The notes under the pieces were generated by a model, which did not search any database, had not been told where the DNA came from, and saw only the letters and a program-made list of their open reading frames with translations. The position numbers were made by a program, and so were the translations under genes. From NCBI GenBank assembly GCA_946481315.1, contig CAMLMH010000003.1, forward strand, positions 186,001-250,000: DNA of 64,000 nt. The letters run 5' to 3'. Source of the DNA: an uncultured Bacteriovorax sp. (GTDB taxonomy: Bacteria; Bdellovibrionota; Bacteriovoracia; Bacteriovoracales; Bacteriovoracaceae). Below, in pieces: positions 60,552 through 64,000 of this stretch (within the stretch, counting starts at the first letter, position 1; every line of letters begins with the position of its first letter).

Positions 60552-60569
60552 TTGGCACTGGAATTGCTC
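60552..60569 (+). promoter_or_regulatory. Sigma-54 promoter of the diheme cytochrome gene
   Basis: TTGGCACTGGAATTGCTC matches the sigma-54 consensus at both halves (TTGGCAC and TTGCT) with exact spacing. It lies 46 bp before the gene. This is the best sigma-54 site in the window. Confidence 0.8.
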
Positions 60570-60615
60570 ACCTCCCGTTGAAATGTACGACACGTGACAT
60601 TTAACGGGAGGAATA

Positions 60616-62262
60616 ATGAAACATTTTAAAAATAAGAAACGAGCTTTTGGCGCCGCTCATTTTGCATGGCTCATGAGTGCAACGTTCTTAGTCACGGCCT
60701 GTGGTAATAAAGAAAATATTGCCGCACATGTAACTAGTCCATCAATGCCAGTAAAGACTGTTGAAGTGACCAGTGGTCCCTCACTTGATGAAAAAGCAGG
60801 AAAGGAAGTTTTCCGCCATGAAACATTTGGCAATGAAGGTTTCTGGACTGATGCTGCCCGTTTGCCTCAAGGTCTCATCAGCTCAAAACTTACTCCAGTG
60901 CAGGCGTTAAAACTGGGACTTAGTATTAACAGTGAAGCCTTAACACCTGAGCTGCAAAAAGCAATGACGAAAGAATTATTCAAAGAAGGACTAGAAGGAA
61001 AGTTATTCAATGATCCGGCAGTTACCACTCAGTTATTGAATAATAATGCTTTTATTGGGCTTGTTGTAAAAGACACAAATAATGACGGCAAAAAAGATAT
61101 TCAGAGTGGAGATAAGATGGGTGTCAGTTGCGTCCTTTGCCACGGAGTGACTGACAAAGCTGTTTTTGAATTACCAAATGGAGGCTCTATCGGCAGACCG
61201 GTAGATGGACCGGCCGTGCACCGACTAAACCTCGGGGCAATTATGGCAAAAGCCTCTAACACACGGGCATTTTTTCCCATGGCCCAGTTAAAAGACGAAG
61301 ATGGAAAATCCATCGGTCGTGCTCCGGCCGAACGTGGACTGGATAAAGATTCAACAGAAGCCGAATTCGATGCTTATTTTGCCAACACTCAATATTATCC
61401 TGTCGGTTCCTTCGATGACACCCTGGACGGTTTTGGAAATCCGATGAGAAACGGAGTTGCTTTCCGTCCTGATCTTGCTTCTCCTTTCGGCAGCGCCGGT
61501 GAGTTTGAGCGATTTGATCAATATGCTAACCATCTCTATTCCACAGTCATGGATCCTACCAACATTCTTACCCGTGAAGGTCGTCAGTTTATGGAGAGAA
61601 TTTCCGGATCACTCGGAGTGCGAATCACATCCGATTATGCTGAAGTTTTAGAAAAGACGGATGTAAAAAATTATCCATATGTTAAAGGATTAGAAAAAGC
61701 AGTCGGATCATCCATTAATGCTCTGGTTGGAGTCCGGGTCGAAGATGACAAACTTCGCAGCCTGAAATCATATTTATCTTCTCTGCGCTCTTCCCGTGGA
61801 GTTGTCTTTGAAAAGGCCAGTCTATCAAGAGGGGAAGAAATTTTCAAAAGTTCAAAGACTGGTTGTACGGCTTGCCACAATGTGGATCAGACACAACCTG
61901 TAAGTAAAGACATCGTCAATATGAACGTCATCTTTAAAGGAGATAATCCTGTAGCAGTTCGTAAGCGTGATAATTTAATTCATCCGCTTCAGGATACGAC
62001 TGAATCAACTTTCGACGATAAAATGATCGTTATCAATGCGAGTATGCGTGGATTAAACCGTGGAGTTGCAATGCCATTACTACTGGATCTGGGGAAAAAA
62101 CCGGCTTTCCTGCATGATGGTTCAGTTCCTTCACTTTATCGACTGCTTGATCCTGCTCGCGGTGATTCGGCCCCGCACGCTTTCTATATCGGCAATGTCA
62201 GTGACCGTAATGATGTTGTTTTTTATCTGAAGAGTCTGGATGATTCGGGTACAAAAAAATAA
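60616..62262 (+). CDS. Diheme cytochrome c lipoprotein
   Basis: A 548-residue exported lipoprotein with lipobox LVTAC (C29). Two haem-binding sites lie at 172-176 (CVLCH) and 417-421 (CTACH). A DTNNDGKKDI loop at 153-162 looks like a calcium-binding site. The C-terminal region (FLHDGSVPSLYRLL) is reminiscent of MauG/cytochrome c peroxidase-type diheme enzymes, so a peroxidase or electron-transfer role is possible. CGGGAGG precedes the ATG. A consensus sigma-54 promoter drives it. Confidence 0.82.
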   Translation: MKHFKNKKRAFGAAHFAWLMSATFLVTACGNKENIAAHVTSPSMPVKTVEVTSGPSLDEKAGKEVFRHETFGNEGFWTDAARLPQGLISSKLTPVQALKLGLSINSEALTPELQKAMTKELFKEGLEGKLFNDPAVTTQLLNNNAFIGLVVKDTNNDGKKDIQSGDKMGVSCVLCHGVTDKAVFELPNGGSIGRPVDGPAVHRLNLGAIMAKASNTRAFFPMAQLKDEDGKSIGRAPAERGLDKDSTEAEFDAYFANTQYYPVGSFDDTLDGFGNPMRNGVAFRPDLASPFGSAGEFERFDQYANHLYSTVMDPTNILTREGRQFMERISGSLGVRITSDYAEVLEKTDVKNYPYVKGLEKAVGSSINALVGVRVEDDKLRSLKSYLSSLRSSRGVVFEKASLSRGEEIFKSSKTGCTACHNVDQTQPVSKDIVNMNVIFKGDNPVAVRKRDNLIHPLQDTTESTFDDKMIVINASMRGLNRGVAMPLLLDLGKKPAFLHDGSVPSLYRLLDPARGDSAPHAFYIGNVSDRNDVVFYLKSLDDSGTKK

Positions 62263-62277
62263 GCAAGGAACGATTGC

Positions 62278-63528
62278 GTGCTTAAACTATTTTTTCTGGC
62301 GATAAATTTTCTGCTTTTGTCTGCTCATGCTTCTGTCTGGGAGGACACAAGGGAGTGGAGTGCAGAAGCAGAACTTGAATTTGCAGCCTGGATGAGATCC
62401 GAAGCCGTCCATGAATATATGTTTACTAAACCGACTTCACCATATTATGGCATCAGCGTAGACTGCGCTGATGCCTCTTATGCTTTGAGGGCCATCTTTG
62501 CTTTTCATCATCAATTGCCTTTTGTCATTGTAAATCCCAGCGGCTCAAGAGGCACTAACCCTACACTTAATAACCGAATGAACAACTGGGATCATACAGC
62601 ACCAGGAATTCCGCGTTTAATAGCAATGATTAATGAAATAGCAATGAGTGTGGGAACAGATAATCTGGCCTATCTGGATTCATATCCTATCATGCTGAAA
62701 AATATTCGTCCGGGCACAGTTTTTGTTTCAAGAAAAAAAATTGCTGAAGATTATTCTGTTAAACACGCCTTTAACATCAAAGCAGTAAATCCTGGAGGTA
62801 CTTTTGATGTTATTTATTCTTCAGAGGCAATCCAGGCAGGCAAAATGCCTATGCAGAGAAGAAAGGACCGGGAAATGGATGTATTGCCATCAGATCCTTA
62901 TGGCTTCCGTCAGTTTCGCTGGCCTGCTCACTTAAATAGGAAAATAAAAGATCTTCCTTTAGAGCTAAACGCATCCTTTGAACAATTTGAACTGGCAGCC
63001 AGACTGAACATTCATCAATTTAACAAGGTCGTCAGACAAAGACTGGCCACCATTAAAGAATCGGATAATGAACGGCTGGAACGAATGCTTAAAGCCGTTT
63101 GTCAGGAAGCCCAGAGCAGGATAGCAGTCATTAATCTGGGTGAACTCCGCCGGAAGGCCCTGAGAGGGGAGTGTATGAATTTTCAGGATTACGATATCTA
63201 TTCAACACCGGCAAGAGATGCCTCTTTAAAAGAAGCTTTCATGACTCTGGAAAAAAATTATCTCGAAATCAAAGACACTGAGGGAGTCGATCATCTGGAT
63301 CCAAGAACAGTGGAATTTGCCGAGATTATCCTTATGGATCGATTTAAATTTGATGAAGAACTCAAAAAATGGTGCCCAATAGAATATCTGCCCGGGACCA
63401 CCATCGATTTGGCCGAGCTTTGGAAGCGGGTTTATTTCTCACGTCTTTCCAGTCATCCAAACGATATTGTGGCCACTCGCTGGGGAGAAGAGGCCACTGA
63501 ACGGACGACTTGCAAGCGGTGGTACTAA
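62278..63528 (+). CDS. Secreted protein with NlpC/transglutaminase-like cysteine motif
   Basis: GTG start with AAGGA ten bases upstream, 15 bp after the diheme cytochrome stop, so probably in the same operon. Signal peptide residues 1-19 (AHAS). The mature 400-residue protein has an ISVDCADASYALRAIF motif (C63) and KHAFNIKAV (H163), the cysteine/histidine order of papain-like and NlpC/P60-type enzymes. The C-terminal half is helical and unrecognised. A peptidase or amidase activity is only a guess. Confidence 0.65.
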   Translation: MLKLFFLAINFLLLSAHASVWEDTREWSAEAELEFAAWMRSEAVHEYMFTKPTSPYYGISVDCADASYALRAIFAFHHQLPFVIVNPSGSRGTNPTLNNRMNNWDHTAPGIPRLIAMINEIAMSVGTDNLAYLDSYPIMLKNIRPGTVFVSRKKIAEDYSVKHAFNIKAVNPGGTFDVIYSSEAIQAGKMPMQRRKDREMDVLPSDPYGFRQFRWPAHLNRKIKDLPLELNASFEQFELAARLNIHQFNKVVRQRLATIKESDNERLERMLKAVCQEAQSRIAVINLGELRRKALRGECMNFQDYDIYSTPARDASLKEAFMTLEKNYLEIKDTEGVDHLDPRTVEFAEIILMDRFKFDEELKKWCPIEYLPGTTIDLAELWKRVYFSRLSSHPNDIVATRWGEEATERTTCKRWY

Positions 63529-63547
63529 AGGCCTATAATTTCTAGGC

Positions 63548-64000
63548 GTGAAACTTTTATTTTTTTTATTCTCAGTTTTCTTTTATTCAGAAGCATTGCT
63601 GGCCGAAGATTTGTGCGAATTTTTCATGTATTGCCCGGGAGCCAATTCGCGAAGTGGTGGTAAATCACTTCCATCTGCTATTATCTCCGGTTCACTTAAT
63701 CCGGGAACACTTAGTAAGATTAAAGGGATTGGATTAGAGGGTGTCGTTCAGCCCAAAAACAAACCACTTTACGGAGTGGTAACCGGGACAGGAAAAATTG
63801 GAGCCCTGGTTTCTTCTTCACAGGAGAATTCATTTTTCGGAAATCGCTCCATTGAATTACCATCAGAAATTTATCGGCGCTATCACGAAAGTAAGCGCTA
63901 TCAAAACAATAAAGTGACACTGGCCGGAGGAGTGGGAATTGTTAATAAGCAAAATTTCGCTCTGGATTTCGGGGCCATCGTCCGCAGAAACTCTGACACG
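63548..64000 (+). CDS. Putative secreted/outer-membrane protein (3' end outside window)
   Basis: A GTG at 63548 opens a frame that stays open for 151 codons to the window edge. Residues 1-19 form a signal peptide (LLAED). The mature part is glycine- and serine-rich with alternating hydrophobic strands (GVVTGTGKIGALVSSS, LAGGVGIVNKQNFALDFGAI), which fits a beta-barrel or other envelope protein. The ribosome site is weak. It follows the cysteine-peptidase-like gene by 19 bp, suggesting one operon. No family recognised. Confidence 0.6.
   Translation, partial: MKLLFFLFSVFFYSEALLAEDLCEFFMYCPGANSRSGGKSLPSAIISGSLNPGTLSKIKGIGLEGVVQPKNKPLYGVVTGTGKIGALVSSSQENSFFGNRSIELPSEIYRRYHESKRYQNNKVTLAGGVGIVNKQNFALDFGAIVRRNSDT

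Noticed and set aside
1..64000. Prophage, insertion sequence, integron or CRISPR array
   Set aside because: No transposase, integrase, phage structural gene or regularly spaced repeat was found anywhere in the window.

Overview
The window reads as an ordinary chromosomal stretch of a moderately AT-rich, Gram-negative bacterium. The best fit is the Bdellovibrionota, class Bacteriovoracia (Bacteriovorax/Peredibacter-like). The reasons are many small secreted lineage-specific proteins, a TIGR02147/DUF4423 regulator, many orphan response regulators, a NhaR-like LysR protein, apparent heavy use of sigma-54 promoters, and no prophage or insertion sequence. The assignment is inference from gene content only. 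Both ends cut through genes: a large secreted modular protein runs off the left end and a putative envelope protein runs off the right end.

Layout. 0-4.3 kb: secreted repeat protein and a coupled secreted protein, then a LysR regulator. 4.5-8.1 kb: a tightly overlapping run of trehalose-6-phosphate phosphatase, a small protein, a HAD phosphatase and the nitrite-ammonifying pair nrfH-nrfA. 8.1-12.9 kb: histone-H1-like protein, PqiA-like membrane protein, persulfide-dioxygenase-like metallohydrolase, thioredoxin 2, Bcr/CflA efflux pump, Rrf2 regulator. 13-21.4 kb: an unusual tRNA-Cys just before an Old Yellow Enzyme, a helical-repeat/winged-helix protein, a methyl-accepting chemotaxis protein, a secreted esterase, a Rieske/FAD oxidoreductase and a double receiver protein. 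21.4-25.2 kb: cheR-cheD-triple-CheW facing a response regulator-LOV photoreceptor pair. 25.4-33.9 kb: rsgA, a ParB-like protein, DUF72, DUF2905, two related lipoproteins flanking a GST and a hydrolase, and a TIGR02147 regulator with a secreted metallopeptidase.

33.9-38.2 kb: a probable independent small RNA of about 225 nt, then a KaiC-response regulator-CHASE histidine kinase operon. 38.2-43.7 kb: DoxX, MltA, DUF309, TrmA, glyoxalase, FMN reductase and an OmpA-type lipoprotein. 43.7-47.6 kb: a two-gene operon joining a RecB-type nuclease/XPD-like helicase to a protein with an inactivated DEDDh fold and an intact GIY-YIG nuclease. 47.6-54.2 kb: a copper module (cysteine-rich storage-type protein, CopZ, CopA, CueR) intermixed with small hydrophilic proteins. 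54.2-64 kb: secreted DUF4142, small acidic proteins, a glutamine amidotransferase, NnrD, an L,D-transpeptidase-type protein, a solute-binding protein, a diheme cytochrome and a cysteine-peptidase-like protein.

The most interesting signals are: (1) a series of GG-N10-GC (sigma-54 type) promoters in front of small stress-type and secreted genes between 42 and 61 kb, including a back-to-back pair sharing a CCGG; (2) the LOV-receiver pair abutting a chemotaxis adaptation operon; (3) the helicase/nuclease plus pseudo-exonuclease/GIY-YIG operon; (4) the undescribed RNA at 34.2-34.4 kb; and (5) a tRNA-Cys with several broken consensus positions.
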